A stretch of DNA of 48,739 bases from Betaproteobacteria bacterium (GCA_013289985.1 JABCYW010000032.1:1-48739), one strand, 5' to 3'; shown: positions 25,915-34,880, counted from the stretch's first letter. The notes: a model not told the origin generated them from the sequence alone. Made by a program: numbers and translations.

Positions 25915-26412
25915 TCAGGCTGCCTCGCGCGCGAAATGCGGCTGGGGTTGGACGACGTCGCCCTGGTAGTGGCCGGCGGGGAAGAAGCCCAGCGCGCGCT
26001 CGGCCGAAGCCTGGCGCTGGCCTTCGCGCAGCACCACGGCGTCGAAGCCGGAGCGCTGCAGCAGCGGCAGCATGTCGACGACGACGTCGCCGGTGGCCCG
26101 CACCTCGCCCGCGTAGCGCAGGCGCGCGCGCAGCACGTGGGCCTGCGAGTACGCGCGGCCGTCCACCCACTTCGGGAACTCGAGGGCCACCAGCGCGAAG
26201 CGCGGCAGGTCGGCGGCCAGCGTCTCGACATCGACCGTGTTGGGCAGCAGCACGCCCACGGCCACGTCGGCGGGCCAGCTGTCGCGCACGGCCTCCCACT
26301 GGGTGAGCGTGAGCAGGCGATGCGGCGCGGGGCCGGCGATCTCGGAGTCGGGCAGCAGGAGCCAGGCGTCGGCGTGCTTGTCGATGAATTTCACTGGGGT
26401 GTTCCTGTTCAT
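25915..26412 (-). CDS. DUF934 family protein of sulfate assimilation
   Basis: A 165-residue DUF934 protein with no catalytic motif that I can name. The conserved central stretch is FALVALEFPKWVDGRAYSQA, and AGEVRATGDVVVDMLP follows. Such proteins are found almost exclusively between cysI and cysH in beta- and alphaproteobacteria, and a role in sulfite reductase function is often assumed but, to my knowledge, not proven. The start codon overlaps the cysI stop (ATGA), and one base separates its stop from cysH. No membrane segment or cysteine cluster is seen. Confidence 0.9.
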   Translation of the reverse strand: MNRNTPVKFIDKHADAWLLLPDSEIAGPAPHRLLTLTQWEAVRDSWPADVAVGVLLPNTVDVETLAADLPRFALVALEFPKWVDGRAYSQAHVLRARLRYAGEVRATGDVVVDMLPLLQRSGFDAVVLREGQRQASAERALGFFPAGHYQGDVVQPQPHFAREAA

Positions 26413-28109
26413 GCGGCGACGGCGGTTTCGCGGCGCACCAGATCGGTGGCGGCGCGGAACGGGGCGATGCCGATACGGCGGGCGGTATCCACGAAGCGCT
26501 CGTTGGCGGCACGCTGGTCGCGGAAGGTCTCGATCAGCGCCTGGATCACGGCGGGCACTTCCTCGGCCGCGAACGACGGGCCGATCACCTTGGCGGGCAC
26601 CGCGGCGCCGCTGAGCGTGCTGCCGTCGGAGCCGCCGACGCTGACCTGGTACCACTCGGCGCCATCCTTGTCGATGCCGAGGATGCCGATGTGGCCGGTG
26701 TGGTGGTGGCCGCAGGAGTTCATGCAGCCGCTGATGTGCAGGTCGATGTCGCCGAGGTCGAGCAGCGCGTCGAGGTCGTCGAACTGCTCGGTGATGGCGG
26801 CCGCGATCGGCAGCGAGCGGGCGTTGGCCAGCGCGCACAGGTCGCCGCCGGGGCAGGCGATCATGTCGGTGAGCAGGCCGATGTTGGGCGTGGCGAAGCC
26901 GGCTTCCTGCGCGGCGTGCCAGACGGCGCGGAGATCGGCCTCGCGCACCCACGGCAGGATCAGGTTCTGGTCGTGCGACACGCGCAGCTCGCCCAGCGAA
27001 TAGCGGTCGGACATCGTGGCCGCGGCCTCCATCTGCGCCGAGGTGACGTCGCCGGGCGGCAGGCCCGGGCGCTTCAGCGACAGCGTGACGGCGCGGTAGC
27101 CCTCGATCTGGTGCGCGTGCACGTTGCGGTCCAGCCAGCGCAGGAAGGCCACGGGCGCGGCGCCGGTGCGGTTCGGGTCGAAGCCGCCGATGGCCGGGCG
27201 CACCTTCCCGGGACGCGTGAAGTACGCGGCGACGCGGTCGAACTCGGCCTGGGGAATGATGTGCGCGGTGCCGCCGACGTCGTCGGCCAGGATCTTGCGG
27301 TACTCCTCGTTGACCTGGTCGAAGAACTTCTGGCCTTCGGCCTTCACGAGGATCTTGATGCGCGCCTTGTAGGCGTTGTCGCGGCGGCCGAAGCGGTTGT
27401 ACACGCGCACGATCGCCTCGATGTAGACCAGGATCTGGTTCCACGGCAGGAACTCGGTGGCCACCGAGCCGATGACCGGCGTGCGGCCCATGCCGCCGCC
27501 CACGAGCACCTTGAAGCCGATCTCGCCGGCTCCGTTCTTCACCAGTTGCAGGCCGATGTCGTGCCAGGCGATGGCGGCACGGTCTTCCGCCGCGCCGCTC
27601 ACGGCGATCTTGAACTTGCGCGGCAGGAAGGCGAACTCCGGCTGCAGCGTGCTCCACTGGCGCAGCAGCTCGCAGTAAGGGCGCGGGTCGACGATCTCGT
27701 CGGGGGCGATGCCGGCGAACACGTCGGAGGTGATGTTGCGGATGCAGTTGCCCGAGGTCTGGATGCCGTGCATGTCGACATCTGCCAGCAAATCCATGGC
27801 ATCTGCGGCCTTCGGCAGCGGAATCCAGTTGAACTGCGCGTTCTGGCGGGTGGTGAAGTGCAGGAAGTCGCGGTCGAGTTCCCTGGCCATGCGGGCCAGC
27901 TGGCGCAGCTGGCGGCTGGCGAGTTCGCCGTAGGGAATCGCGACGCGCAGCATCGGCGCATGGCGCTGCACGTACCAGCCATTCTGCAGGCGCAGGGGGC
28001 GGAAATCGTCGTCGGCCAGCTCGCCCGCCAGGTTGCGTTCCAGTTGGTCGCGGAACTGTGCGGCGCGGCCGCGTACAAACTGGCGATCGAATTCGGTGTA
28101 CTGGTACAT
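26409..28109 (-). CDS. cysI: Sulfite reductase hemoprotein (siroheme/4Fe-4S)
   Basis: A 566-residue nitrite/sulfite reductase-fold enzyme. The start ATG 28109 (MYQYTEFDR) is the usual one; the open frame extends to 28187. The first half holds the siroheme-binding TSGNCIRN block. The iron-sulfur cysteines are visible as CPGGDLC and GCMNSCGHH in the second half. The gene is the first of a minus-strand run with DUF934 and cysH, which identifies the substrate as sulfite rather than nitrite. No cysJ flavoprotein gene follows; fdxA and a ferredoxin reductase occur instead. Confidence 0.93.
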   Translation of the reverse strand: MYQYTEFDRQFVRGRAAQFRDQLERNLAGELADDDFRPLRLQNGWYVQRHAPMLRVAIPYGELASRQLRQLARMARELDRDFLHFTTRQNAQFNWIPLPKAADAMDLLADVDMHGIQTSGNCIRNITSDVFAGIAPDEIVDPRPYCELLRQWSTLQPEFAFLPRKFKIAVSGAAEDRAAIAWHDIGLQLVKNGAGEIGFKVLVGGGMGRTPVIGSVATEFLPWNQILVYIEAIVRVYNRFGRRDNAYKARIKILVKAEGQKFFDQVNEEYRKILADDVGGTAHIIPQAEFDRVAAYFTRPGKVRPAIGGFDPNRTGAAPVAFLRWLDRNVHAHQIEGYRAVTLSLKRPGLPPGDVTSAQMEAAATMSDRYSLGELRVSHDQNLILPWVREADLRAVWHAAQEAGFATPNIGLLTDMIACPGGDLCALANARSLPIAAAITEQFDDLDALLDLGDIDLHISGCMNSCGHHHTGHIGILGIDKDGAEWYQVSVGGSDGSTLSGAAVPAKVIGPSFAAEEVPAVIQALIETFRDQRAANERFVDTARRIGIAPFRAATDLVRRETAVAA

Positions 28110-28172
28110 CGTTTGTCTTTTCGTTGCTCGACGGGAGGCGGACGCTCCAGCCCGGATTGAAGAGACAATGTA

Positions 28173-28187
28173 ATGAAGCTTCTTCAT
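28173..28187. promoter_or_regulatory. Inverted repeat in the cysI upstream region
   Basis: ATGAA-GCTTC-TTCAT lies about 65 bases upstream of the cysI start in a locally AT-rich stretch between divergent genes. A LysR-type activator such as CysB would fit a sulfate-assimilation promoter, but the sequence is not a convincing CysB site, so the call is limited to a possible regulatory repeat. Confidence 0.3.
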
Positions 28188-28216
28188 AACTGGAACTACA
28201 CTTTTTCTATGGGATC

Positions 28217-29200
28217 ATGCTTGTGAGGAATATGGAAATTCGCTTTCCGACCATCCGCGTCGTCGGCGCCGGCCTGGGGCTTGCCGCGACGCTGCTGCTG
28301 TCGGCCTGCGGCACCAATCCGGTGAGCCGGCCCGTGGCGGAGCAGGCGGCGGTCTGCCCGCAGCCGGCCTCCGCCCCGGTGGTGGCCGAGGTGGCGCCGC
28401 CGCCCAAGCCGATGCGCCCGCCGCGCGTCGCGCTGGCGCTCGGCGGCGGCGCGGCCCGAGGATTCGCCCACATCGGGGTGATCGAGGTGCTGGAGGAGAA
28501 CGGCATCCACCCGGACATCGTCACCGGCACCTCGGCCGGCAGCCTGGTGGCGGCCCTGTACGCCTCGGGCCGCACCGGCAAGGAACTGGAGGGCATCGCC
28601 CTCAACATGGACGAGTCGGCGCTGACCGACTGGTCGTTCCCCGGCCGCGGCCTGATCCGCGGCGAGGCGCTGGCGCGCTACGTGCGCGAGGCCACCGGCA
28701 ACAAGCCGCTCGAGCAGATGAAGATCCCGCTGGGCATCGTCGCCACCGACCTGGACACGGGCAAGCCCATCCTGTTCCGCCGCGGCGACGTGGGCACCGC
28801 GGTGCGTGCGTCGAGCGCCGTGCCGGCCGTGTTCCAGCCCGTCAAGCTGGGAGCGCACGAGTACGTCGACGGCGGACTGACCTCGCCCGTACCCGTGCGT
28901 TCCGCGCGCGAGATGGGCGCCGACGTGATCATCGCGGTCGACATCTCGCAACTGCCCGACGGCGGCGACACCAGCAACGCGCTGCACATGCTGCTGCAGA
29001 CCTTCTCCATCATGGGCCGCAGCATCAACGAGCTGGAGCTGAAGGAGGCCGAGATCGTGCTGCGCCCCAAGCTGCCCGGCGTGGCCGGCACCGACTTCAC
29101 CGTGCGCAAGAAGAACATCGAGGCCGGCCGGGAGGCCGCGCTGGCGATGCTGCCGCAGATCAAGGCGAAGGTGGCGATGCAGGTGCCGCTGCTGCGCTGA
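28217..29200 (+). CDS. Patatin-like phospholipase lipoprotein (RssA-like)
   Basis: A 327-residue protein with a lipoprotein signal (LLLSAC, lipidated Cys31). A Pro/Ala-rich linker (to about residue 68) leads into a patatin domain. The oxyanion loop is GGGAARG (about 76-82), the nucleophile is Ser106 in GTSAGS, and the dyad partner is Asp218 in VDGG. It is predicted to be a membrane-anchored serine lipase or esterase facing the periplasm. A second ATG at 28232 is possible. Its 3' end overlaps the convergent LysR gene by 41 bp. It is divergent from cysI. Confidence 0.92.
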   Translation: MLVRNMEIRFPTIRVVGAGLGLAATLLLSACGTNPVSRPVAEQAAVCPQPASAPVVAEVAPPPKPMRPPRVALALGGGAARGFAHIGVIEVLEENGIHPDIVTGTSAGSLVAALYASGRTGKELEGIALNMDESALTDWSFPGRGLIRGEALARYVREATGNKPLEQMKIPLGIVATDLDTGKPILFRRGDVGTAVRASSAVPAVFQPVKLGAHEYVDGGLTSPVPVRSAREMGADVIIAVDISQLPDGGDTSNALHMLLQTFSIMGRSINELELKEAEIVLRPKLPGVAGTDFTVRKKNIEAGREAALAMLPQIKAKVAMQVPLLR

Positions 29201-30089
29201 GCCGCTCCCGCGCGAGCTCGATGAAGGCGCGCAGCTTGGGCGCCTGCGACGCCCGGCGCGGGAAGTAGAGGAACAGCCCGGGCTCTTCGAACGCGCTGCG
29301 CGCGAGCACCTGGCGCAGCGCACCCGCGCCCAGTTCCGCGCGCGCGAGGGGCTCGAACAGGTAGGCGATGCCCACGCCGGCCAGCGCCAGTTCCTTGGCG
29401 TGCAGGGCGTCGGTGACGCGCACGCTGCCGGTCACCGACTTCGCCACGGACTGGCCGCCGTCGCGCAGGTCCCAGTCGTAGACGGCGCCCGAGGTGACGA
29501 AGCGGTAGCCGATGCAGTTGTGTCCGTCTAGGTCGCGCAGGGCCTGGGGCGTGCCCCGCGCCGCGAGATAGCCCGGCGACGCGACCATGATGGAGTGGAA
29601 CGGCGGCGTCAGGCGCACCGCCACCATGTCCTGCGCCACGGTGTGGCCCAGCCGGATGCCGGCATCGAAACCCTGCGCGACGATGTCGGCCAGGCCGTCG
29701 TCGCAGGTCACCTCGACGGTGAGTTCGGGATGCCGGCGGGCCATGTCGGCCAGCAGCGGGGTCACGACGATGGGCATCGCGGTTCGCGGCGCGTTCAGGC
29801 GCAGCGTGCCGGTGATGCGGCCTTGCGCCGCGCCCAGGCGATCGGCAGCGTCGGCGATCTCCGCCAGCGCCGGGCCGATGCTGGCGATGAAGGCCGAGCC
29901 GGCCTCCGTCAGGCGGACGCTGCGGGTGGTGCGCGCGAACAGGGGCTGGCCCAGGCTCGCCTCGACCGCCTGCACCGCGTGGCTCACCGCCGACGGACTC
30001 ATGCCCAGGTCGTTGGCCGCCGCCGCGAACCCGCCGCGCCGGTGCACGGCCAGGACAACGGGCAGGTGGGCGAGCAGGGCGCGGTCCAT
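29160..30089 (-). CDS. LysR family transcriptional regulator
   Basis: A 309-residue LysR regulator. The N-terminal winged helix (about 5-65) contains GGFAAAANDLGMSPSAVSHAVQ, followed by the linker and a type 2 periplasmic-binding-like effector domain (about 90-295). It is divergent from the SDR gene with 119 bases between starts, the usual LysR arrangement, so the SDR gene is the likely target. A 12-bp perfect palindrome overlaps the start codon. The coding end overlaps the patatin-like gene in the opposite direction. Confidence 0.92.
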   Translation of the reverse strand: MDRALLAHLPVVLAVHRRGGFAAAANDLGMSPSAVSHAVQAVEASLGQPLFARTTRSVRLTEAGSAFIASIGPALAEIADAADRLGAAQGRITGTLRLNAPRTAMPIVVTPLLADMARRHPELTVEVTCDDGLADIVAQGFDAGIRLGHTVAQDMVAVRLTPPFHSIMVASPGYLAARGTPQALRDLDGHNCIGYRFVTSGAVYDWDLRDGGQSVAKSVTGSVRVTDALHAKELALAGVGIAYLFEPLARAELGAGALRQVLARSAFEEPGLFLYFPRRASQAPKLRAFIELARERLSAAAAPASPPSP

Positions 30090-30098
30090 TCATGAATG
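30087..30098. promoter_or_regulatory. Palindrome at the LysR start codon
   Basis: CATTCATGAATG is a perfect 12-bp palindrome that includes the LysR start codon (30089-30087). Such a site could serve autorepression, but it lacks the T-N11-A form typical of LysR boxes and could be chance. Confidence 0.25.
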
Positions 30099-30208
30099 AT
30101 ATCGAACAAGGAATTCGGTCTGTGCATCTTTATCGATGAATAGATTCGCGGGAAAGTGGACTCATGCGCCCGATGGGGCGCCCACCGCAACCCTCGAAAG
30201 GATTCGCC

Positions 30209-31051
30209 ATGACCGCCACCGCCACCTGGTTCATCACCGGCACGTCTTCCGGCTTCGGCCGCGCCTTCGCCGAGCACGCGCTCGCGCAGGGGCACCGGGT
30301 CGTCGCGACGGCGCGCCGCGTCGACGCCCTGGCCGATCTCGTGGCCCGGGCGCCCGACCGCGTCCTGGCGCTGGAACTCGACGTCACCGCTGCCGGAGAG
30401 GCCGAGCGCGCGATCCACGCGGCGGTCGAGCGCTTCGGCCGCATCGACGTGGTCATCAACAACGCCGGCTACGGCGTGGTGGGCGCGCTGGAGGAGACCC
30501 CCGACGCGGAACTGCGCGCGCTGATGGACACCAACTTCTTCGGCGCGATGGCGGTGATGCGGGCCGCGCTGCCGGTGCTGCGCCAGCAGCGCGGCGGGGC
30601 GATTGTTAACATGTCCAGCCTGGGCGGCCAATTGTCGTTCGCCGGCTTCAGCGCCTACTCGGCTTCGAAGTTCGCGCTGGAGGGCGCCTCCGAGGCGCTG
30701 GCGCAGGAGCTGGCGCCGTTCGGCGTGAAGGTGCTGATCGTCGAGCCGGGCCAGTTCCGCACGCAGCTGGCCGGGGCCGGGATGCGCCACATGCCCGTGA
30801 TCGAGGCCTACACACCGGTGGTGGGCGGCACGCGCGAATTCGCCCATGCGATGCACGAGACCCAGGCCGGCGACCCGCGCAAGGCGGCCGCGGCGATCGA
30901 ACGCGCGCTGGCCGCGCCGCGCACGCCGCTGCGGCTGCCGCTCGGCGGCGACTCGGTGGACGCGATGCGTGCCCATGCCCAGGCGATCCTGGCTGACATG
31001 GCCGAGTGGGAGCCGGTGAGCCGCGGCACCGACTTCGACGTCGTCCAGTGA
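30209..31051 (+). CDS. Short-chain dehydrogenase/reductase
   Basis: A 280-residue classical SDR oxidoreductase. The cofactor motif is TGTSSGFG (about 10-17), NNAG lies near residue 87, and the catalytic Ser, Tyr and Lys are in NMSS and YSASK. The start is ATG 30209 behind GAAAGGA; the frame is open to 30164 without support. The substrate is not predictable from sequence; it resembles the oxidoreductases often annotated as SDR family NAD(P)-dependent. It is divergent from the LysR gene and probably its target. Confidence 0.92.
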   Translation: MTATATWFITGTSSGFGRAFAEHALAQGHRVVATARRVDALADLVARAPDRVLALELDVTAAGEAERAIHAAVERFGRIDVVINNAGYGVVGALEETPDAELRALMDTNFFGAMAVMRAALPVLRQQRGGAIVNMSSLGGQLSFAGFSAYSASKFALEGASEALAQELAPFGVKVLIVEPGQFRTQLAGAGMRHMPVIEAYTPVVGGTREFAHAMHETQAGDPRKAAAAIERALAAPRTPLRLPLGGDSVDAMRAHAQAILADMAEWEPVSRGTDFDVVQ

Positions 31052-31188
31052 CTGCGCTCGATGGCATGCCGGGCTGGGGCAGCAACTCTCCTGTGCGATG
31101 ATTTCGGCAGGTCCGGGCTTCTTCCGGCTCGCTCATCCGAAAGCGTCTCCGACGGCACGAGCTTCCCACGTTGCCCCGCTAGCATCCG

Positions 31189-32550
31189 ATGACCGCTGAC
31201 GCCATCGCGGCCGCCTCGACGGAGCGGCCCGCGCCTCCCACCCGAGCCGAGGCCTTCGCCTACTGGCTGAAGCTCGGATTCATCAGTTTCGGCGGCCCGG
31301 CCGGCCAGATCGCCCTCATGCACGAGGAGCTCGTCGAGCGGCGGCGCTGGATTTCCGAGAAGCGGTTCCTGCACGCGATGAACTACTGCATGCTGCTGCC
31401 CGGGCCGGAGGCGCAGCAGCTGGCGACCTACATCGGCTGGCTGATGCATCGCACCTGGGGCGGCATCGTCGCCGGGGCGCTGTTCGTGCTGCCGTCGTTG
31501 CTCATCCTGATCGGCCTGTCCTGGGTCTACATGGCATTCGGCCACGTGCCGGCGATCGTGGGCGTGTTCTACGGCATCAAGCCGGCCGTCACGGCGCTGG
31601 TCGTGCACGCCGCGTACCGCGTGGGGTCGAGGGCCCTGAAGAACGCGTGGCTGTGGAGCATCGCGGCCGCAGCGTTCCTGGCCATCTTCGCGTTCAATGC
31701 GCCGTTTCCGCTCATCGTGGCGGCGGCCGGCCTGGTCGGATGGGTCGGCGGCCGCTACAAGCCCGAGCGCTTCCGCATCGGGGGTGGCCACGGTCCGTCA
31801 TCGAGAGGGTTCGGCCCGGCACTCATCGACGACGACACGCCGACGCCCGAGCACGCGCGGTTCAGGTGGGCGCGGTTCAGGCTCGTGCTCGTGGCGTTCC
31901 TCGCGCTGTGGGCGGTCGCCCTGGGCGCGCTGACGCTGGCCTTCGGCTGGAATGCCGTGCTGCCGCAGATGGGGTGGTTCTTCACCAAGGCACCGCTGCT
32001 GACGTTCGGCGGCGCCTACGCGGTGCTGCCCTACGTCTACCAGGGCGCCGTCGACCACTACCACTGGCTCACGGCCGCGCAGATGATCGATGGCCTGGCG
32101 CTCGGCGAGACGACGCCCGGCCCCCTCATCATGGTCGTGTCCTTCGTCGGCTTCGCGGGCGGCTGGACGCACGCCCTCTTCGGCAGCGACTCGCTGTTCC
32201 TCGCCGGCGCGGCGGCGGCGGCCGTGGTGACCTTCTTCACTTTCCTGCCGTCGTTCTTCTTCATCCTGCTGGGCGCGCCGTTCATCGAGTCGGCGCACGG
32301 CGACATCAGGCTCACGGCTCCGCTGACCGGCATCACCGCCGCGGTGGTGGGCGTGATCATCAACCTGGCGGTGTTCTTCGCCTGGCACGTGCTGTGGCCG
32401 CACGGCCTCTCCGGCCACTTCGAATGGCCGTCGGCGCTCATCGGCCTGGCGGCGGCCATCGCGCTCTTCCGGTTCAAGGCCGGCGTCATTCCCGTCGTGC
32501 TGGCGTCGGGATTGGCGGGCCTCGCGTTCGGGTTGGCGGCCTGGAAATGA
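31189..32550 (+). CDS. chrA: Chromate efflux transporter
   Basis: A 453-residue long-chain CHR family protein with two homologous CHR halves. The N-terminal half carries FGGPAGQIALM (about 35-45) and the C-terminal half TFGGAYAVLPYVYQG (about 270-284). About ten to twelve membrane segments are visible. Members export chromate, probably by proton antiport; some are sulfate-related. No chrB regulator accompanies it. The hydrophilic linker between halves (about 195-225) is normal. The gene ends immediately before a strong bidirectional terminator shared with the phasin gene. Confidence 0.93.
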   Translation: MTADAIAAASTERPAPPTRAEAFAYWLKLGFISFGGPAGQIALMHEELVERRRWISEKRFLHAMNYCMLLPGPEAQQLATYIGWLMHRTWGGIVAGALFVLPSLLILIGLSWVYMAFGHVPAIVGVFYGIKPAVTALVVHAAYRVGSRALKNAWLWSIAAAAFLAIFAFNAPFPLIVAAAGLVGWVGGRYKPERFRIGGGHGPSSRGFGPALIDDDTPTPEHARFRWARFRLVLVAFLALWAVALGALTLAFGWNAVLPQMGWFFTKAPLLTFGGAYAVLPYVYQGAVDHYHWLTAAQMIDGLALGETTPGPLIMVVSFVGFAGGWTHALFGSDSLFLAGAAAAAVVTFFTFLPSFFFILLGAPFIESAHGDIRLTAPLTGITAAVVGVIINLAVFFAWHVLWPHGLSGHFEWPSALIGLAAAIALFRFKAGVIPVVLASGLAGLAFGLAAWK

Positions 32551-32574
32551 AAAACCCGGCCGGGGCCGGGTTTT
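32551..32574. terminator. Bidirectional intrinsic terminator between chrA and phasin
   Basis: AAAACCCGGCC and GGCCGGGTTTT form perfect 11-bp inverted arms with a two-base centre, giving a GC stem flanked by A and T runs. It starts directly after the chrA stop codon and lies 38 bases beyond the convergent phasin stop, so it can end both transcripts. Confidence 0.88.
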
Positions 32575-32612
32575 CTGGGGCACCGCCAAGGGTGCCATCG
32601 CGTCCTGCGAGA

Positions 32613-33170
32613 TCAGGCCGCGGTCTTTTTCGCGGCCTTGGTGCTGGTCTGCGTGGCCTTGACGGCGGTGTTGGTCAGCGTCTGGAAGTTGGCTTCGGCG
32701 ACGTCGGCGGCCTGCTTGGTGGCCTTCTGCACGCTTTCCATCGCGTTGGTGGCGGCGGCGATGGCCGACTTCACCAGGGCGGCGGCGGACTCGGTGCCGG
32801 CCGGGGCGTTCTTGACGGCGCTGTCGATGGCACCGTTGAACTTGGCCTGGGCGGACGCGACCTGGGCTTCGGCGACCTTGGTCACTTCGGCGTTGGTGGA
32901 CGCGGCGATGTCGTACAGGTGGCGGCCGTAGGCGGCGGCCTTCTCGGCGGCGGGTTGCAGCAGGCCGGCTTGCAGGGCCAGCAGTTCCTGGGCATCCTTG
33001 GCGCCAAGGCTGGCGACGGCCGCGCCTTGCACTTCGCCCAGCGACGCCTTGGCCACTTGCAGGTTCAGCTCGACGAGCTTCTCGACGCCTTCGAACGCCT
33101 TGTTGGTCAGGTCGAACAGGGTTTCGAGGTTGGCCTTCTGGGCGGCGACGATTTGTTCAGCGGTCAGCAT
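32613..33170 (-). CDS. phaP: Phasin (polyhydroxyalkanoate granule protein)
   Basis: A 185-residue phasin starting [21 protein letters not shown], a typical betaproteobacterial PhaP N-terminus. It is almost wholly helical and Ala/Lys/Glu-rich, has no membrane segment, and ends in an Ala/Lys-rich tail (TKAAKKTAA). Phasins coat poly-3-hydroxybutyrate granules and control their number and size. The start is ATG 33170 behind CAGGAG. The promoter region carries a good -35/-10 pair and two copies of a TTTGCTGCARTGCAMCAT box, consistent with PhaR repression that is relieved when polymer accumulates. Confidence 0.93.
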   Translation of the reverse strand: MLTAEQIVAAQKANLETLFDLTNKAFEGVEKLVELNLQVAKASLGEVQGAAVASLGAKDAQELLALQAGLLQPAAEKAAAYGRHLYDIAASTNAEVTKVAEAQVASAQAKFNGAIDSAVKNAPAGTESAAALVKSAIAAATNAMESVQKATKQAADVAEANFQTLTNTAVKATQTSTKAAKKTAA

Positions 33171-33228
33171 GGGATGGATCTCCTGAGGTTTCTGGGTTGA
33201 AAGCCGGGTTGCATGGCGCCGCAAATCG

Positions 33229-33246
33229 TTTGCTGCAGTGCAACAT
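33229..33246. promoter_or_regulatory. PhaR-like box 1 upstream of phasin
   Basis: TTTGCTGCAGTGCAACAT, matched at 16 of 18 bases by the copy at 33287-33304. It contains TGCAGTGCA, similar to TGCA-rich PhaR sites known at phasin promoters. It lies just downstream of the -10 element, where bound repressor would cover the transcription start. Confidence 0.55.
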
Positions 33247-33253
33247 GGGGTCA

Positions 33254-33281
33254 AGTATAGGGCGGTGCGAGGCATTTGCAA
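33254..33281 (-). promoter_or_regulatory. Sigma-70 type promoter of the phasin gene
   Basis: On the minus strand TTGCAA (33281-33276) and TATACT (33259-33254) are separated by 16 bases. Both are close to the sigma-70 consensus, and the -10 is about 85 bases from the phasin start codon. The two PhaR-like boxes flank it. Confidence 0.65.
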
Positions 33282-33286
33282 GCGAC

Positions 33287-33304
33287 TTTGCTGCAATGCA
33301 CCAT
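33287..33304. promoter_or_regulatory. PhaR-like box 2 upstream of phasin
   Basis: TTTGCTGCAATGCACCAT, a direct repeat of the box at 33229-33246 with two mismatches, 58 bp away. It lies just upstream of the phasin -35 element and also close to the 5' end of the divergent deacetylase-like gene, so it might affect both directions. Confidence 0.5.
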
Positions 33305-33349
33305 CCTTTAGGGGGATCCCTCCACGCGTCATCGTTTGTACACCCGCCC

Positions 33350-34303
33350 GTGATTGCTTTCCACTTCGATCCGCATATCCTCCCGCTGCCGCCGGGGCAT
33401 CGGTTCCCCATCGGCAAGTACGGTCTTCTGCGCCGCCGGGTCGAGGCCGATCCGCGCGGCATCGAGCTGCGCATGGCCGGGCCGGCCAGCGAGGGCGAGC
33501 TGGCGCTGGCCCATGATCCCGGCTACATCGCCGACGTGCTGGGCGGCACGCTGAGCGCCGCCCGCCAGCGCGAGATCGGCTTCGAGTGGACGCCGGCACT
33601 GGCCACGCGCGCGGTGTATTCGGTGGGCGCCACGATCGCGGCGGCGCGCATGGCGCTGTCGGAGGGCCGCGACGGCGGCGTCAGCGCCAGCCTGGGCGGC
33701 GGCACGCACCATGCCAACGCCGCGCAGGGCTCGGGATACTGCGTGTTCAACGACGTGGCGGTGGCGGCGCGGCTGATGCAGGCCGAATGGCACCGGCGCC
33801 GGCGCGCGCTGCTGCAGGTGGCGGTGGTCGACCTCGACGTGCACCAGGGCAACGGCACCGCGGCCATCTTTGCCGACGACGACACCGTGTTCACGTTCTC
33901 GATGCACGGCGAGCGCAACTTCCCGTTCCGCAAGTCGCCGGGCGACCTCGACGTGGGGCTGCCGGACGGCTGCACCGACGACGTCTACCTGGACGCGCTG
34001 CGGCCGGCCCTGGCCACCGTCTGGCAGCGTCTCGCGGGCCGTCCGCCGGGCCTCGTGTTCTACGTGGCGGGCGCCGATCCCCACGAAGGCGACCGGCTGG
34101 GGCGGCTCAAGCTGACCACGGCCGGCCTCGCGGCGCGCGACGAGATCGTGCTGGACGCGCTGCGCGAGCGCGGCATCCCGACGGTGGTGCTGATGGCCGG
34201 CGGCTACGGCCACGTCGTCGACACCACGGTGGACGTGCACCTGCAGACGCTGCGCATCGCCGAGCGCGCCCAGGGGGCATGGACGCACGCGGCCATGGCA
34301 TGA
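33350..34303 (+). CDS. Histone deacetylase-family amidohydrolase
   Basis: A zinc-dependent deacetylase-like enzyme (AcuC/HDAC/acetylpolyamine amidohydrolase superfamily), 317 residues from GTG 33350. That start gives MIAFHFDPH...LPPGHRFP, the normal N-terminus; the frame is open to 33197, but the extension runs through the phasin promoter. Catalytic residues visible are the His-His pair 120-121 (GTHHANA), zinc ligands Asp163 and His165 (DLDVHQGNG), Asp243 (GADPHEGD) and the active-site Tyr in GGYGH. Bacterial members deacetylate acetylpolyamines, acetyl-CoA synthetase or unknown small substrates. It is divergent from phasin and 61 bp upstream of the thioesterase operon. Confidence 0.88.
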   Translation: MIAFHFDPHILPLPPGHRFPIGKYGLLRRRVEADPRGIELRMAGPASEGELALAHDPGYIADVLGGTLSAARQREIGFEWTPALATRAVYSVGATIAAARMALSEGRDGGVSASLGGGTHHANAAQGSGYCVFNDVAVAARLMQAEWHRRRRALLQVAVVDLDVHQGNGTAAIFADDDTVFTFSMHGERNFPFRKSPGDLDVGLPDGCTDDVYLDALRPALATVWQRLAGRPPGLVFYVAGADPHEGDRLGRLKLTTAGLAARDEIVLDALRERGIPTVVLMAGGYGHVVDTTVDVHLQTLRIAERAQGAWTHAAMA

Positions 34304-34364
34304 GCGCACGCCCGGCCGCTCCGAACGGCGCTCGCACCGCAGGCCGCAGGCCGGAGGTTGCCTT

Positions 34365-34880
34365 ATGAGCGGCCTCGCTCACAATGGGCGCTCGATGAGC
34401 GCCCCTTCCTCCGACCTTTCTCGCCGAGGCCCCGAGCCCCGGAGCGCCTACGCCGCGTTCCGTCCCATCACCACGCGCTGGATGGACAACGACGTCTACG
34501 GCCACGTCAACAACGTCGTCTACTACAGCTTCTTCGACACGGCCGTCAACGGCCTGCTGGTGGACGCCGGCGTGCTCGACATCCACGCCGGCGAGGTGAT
34601 CGGCCTGGTCGTGGAGACGCAGTGCAACTACTTCGCGCCGATCGCGTTCCCGCAGGCAGTGGCCGCGGGCGTGCGCGTGGCGCGGCTCGGGCGCTCCAGC
34701 GTGCGCTACGAGATCGGCCTGTACGCCGGCGACGCGCCCGAGAGCGCGGCCGCCGGCCATTTCGTCCATGTCTACGTCGATCGCGCCACGCGCCATCCGG
34801 TGCCGCTGCCCGTGCCGTTGCGCGCGGTGCTGCAGTCGTGGATGGTCCCTGGAACTTCCGAAGGAACGAACCCGCGATGA
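34365..34880 (+). CDS. Acyl-CoA thioesterase (hotdog fold, 4HBT/YbgC-like)
   Basis: A 171-residue hotdog-fold protein. The catalytic-loop pattern is RWMDNDVYGHVNNVVYYSFFD (shown in part: DNDVYGHVNN), with the Asp/Tyr-His arrangement of 4-hydroxybenzoyl-CoA thioesterase relatives. It should hydrolyse a CoA thioester in the cytoplasm, substrate unknown. The start at 34365 is preceded by GGAGG; a second ATG at 34395 is possible. The stop overlaps the nitroreductase start by 4 bp, opening a three-gene overlapping operon. Confidence 0.88.
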   Translation: MSGLAHNGRSMSAPSSDLSRRGPEPRSAYAAFRPITTRWMDNDVYGHVNNVVYYSFFDTAVNGLLVDAGVLDIHAGEVIGLVVETQCNYFAPIAFPQAVAAGVRVARLGRSSVRYEIGLYAGDAPESAAAGHFVHVYVDRATRHPVPLPVPLRAVLQSWMVPGTSEGTNPR

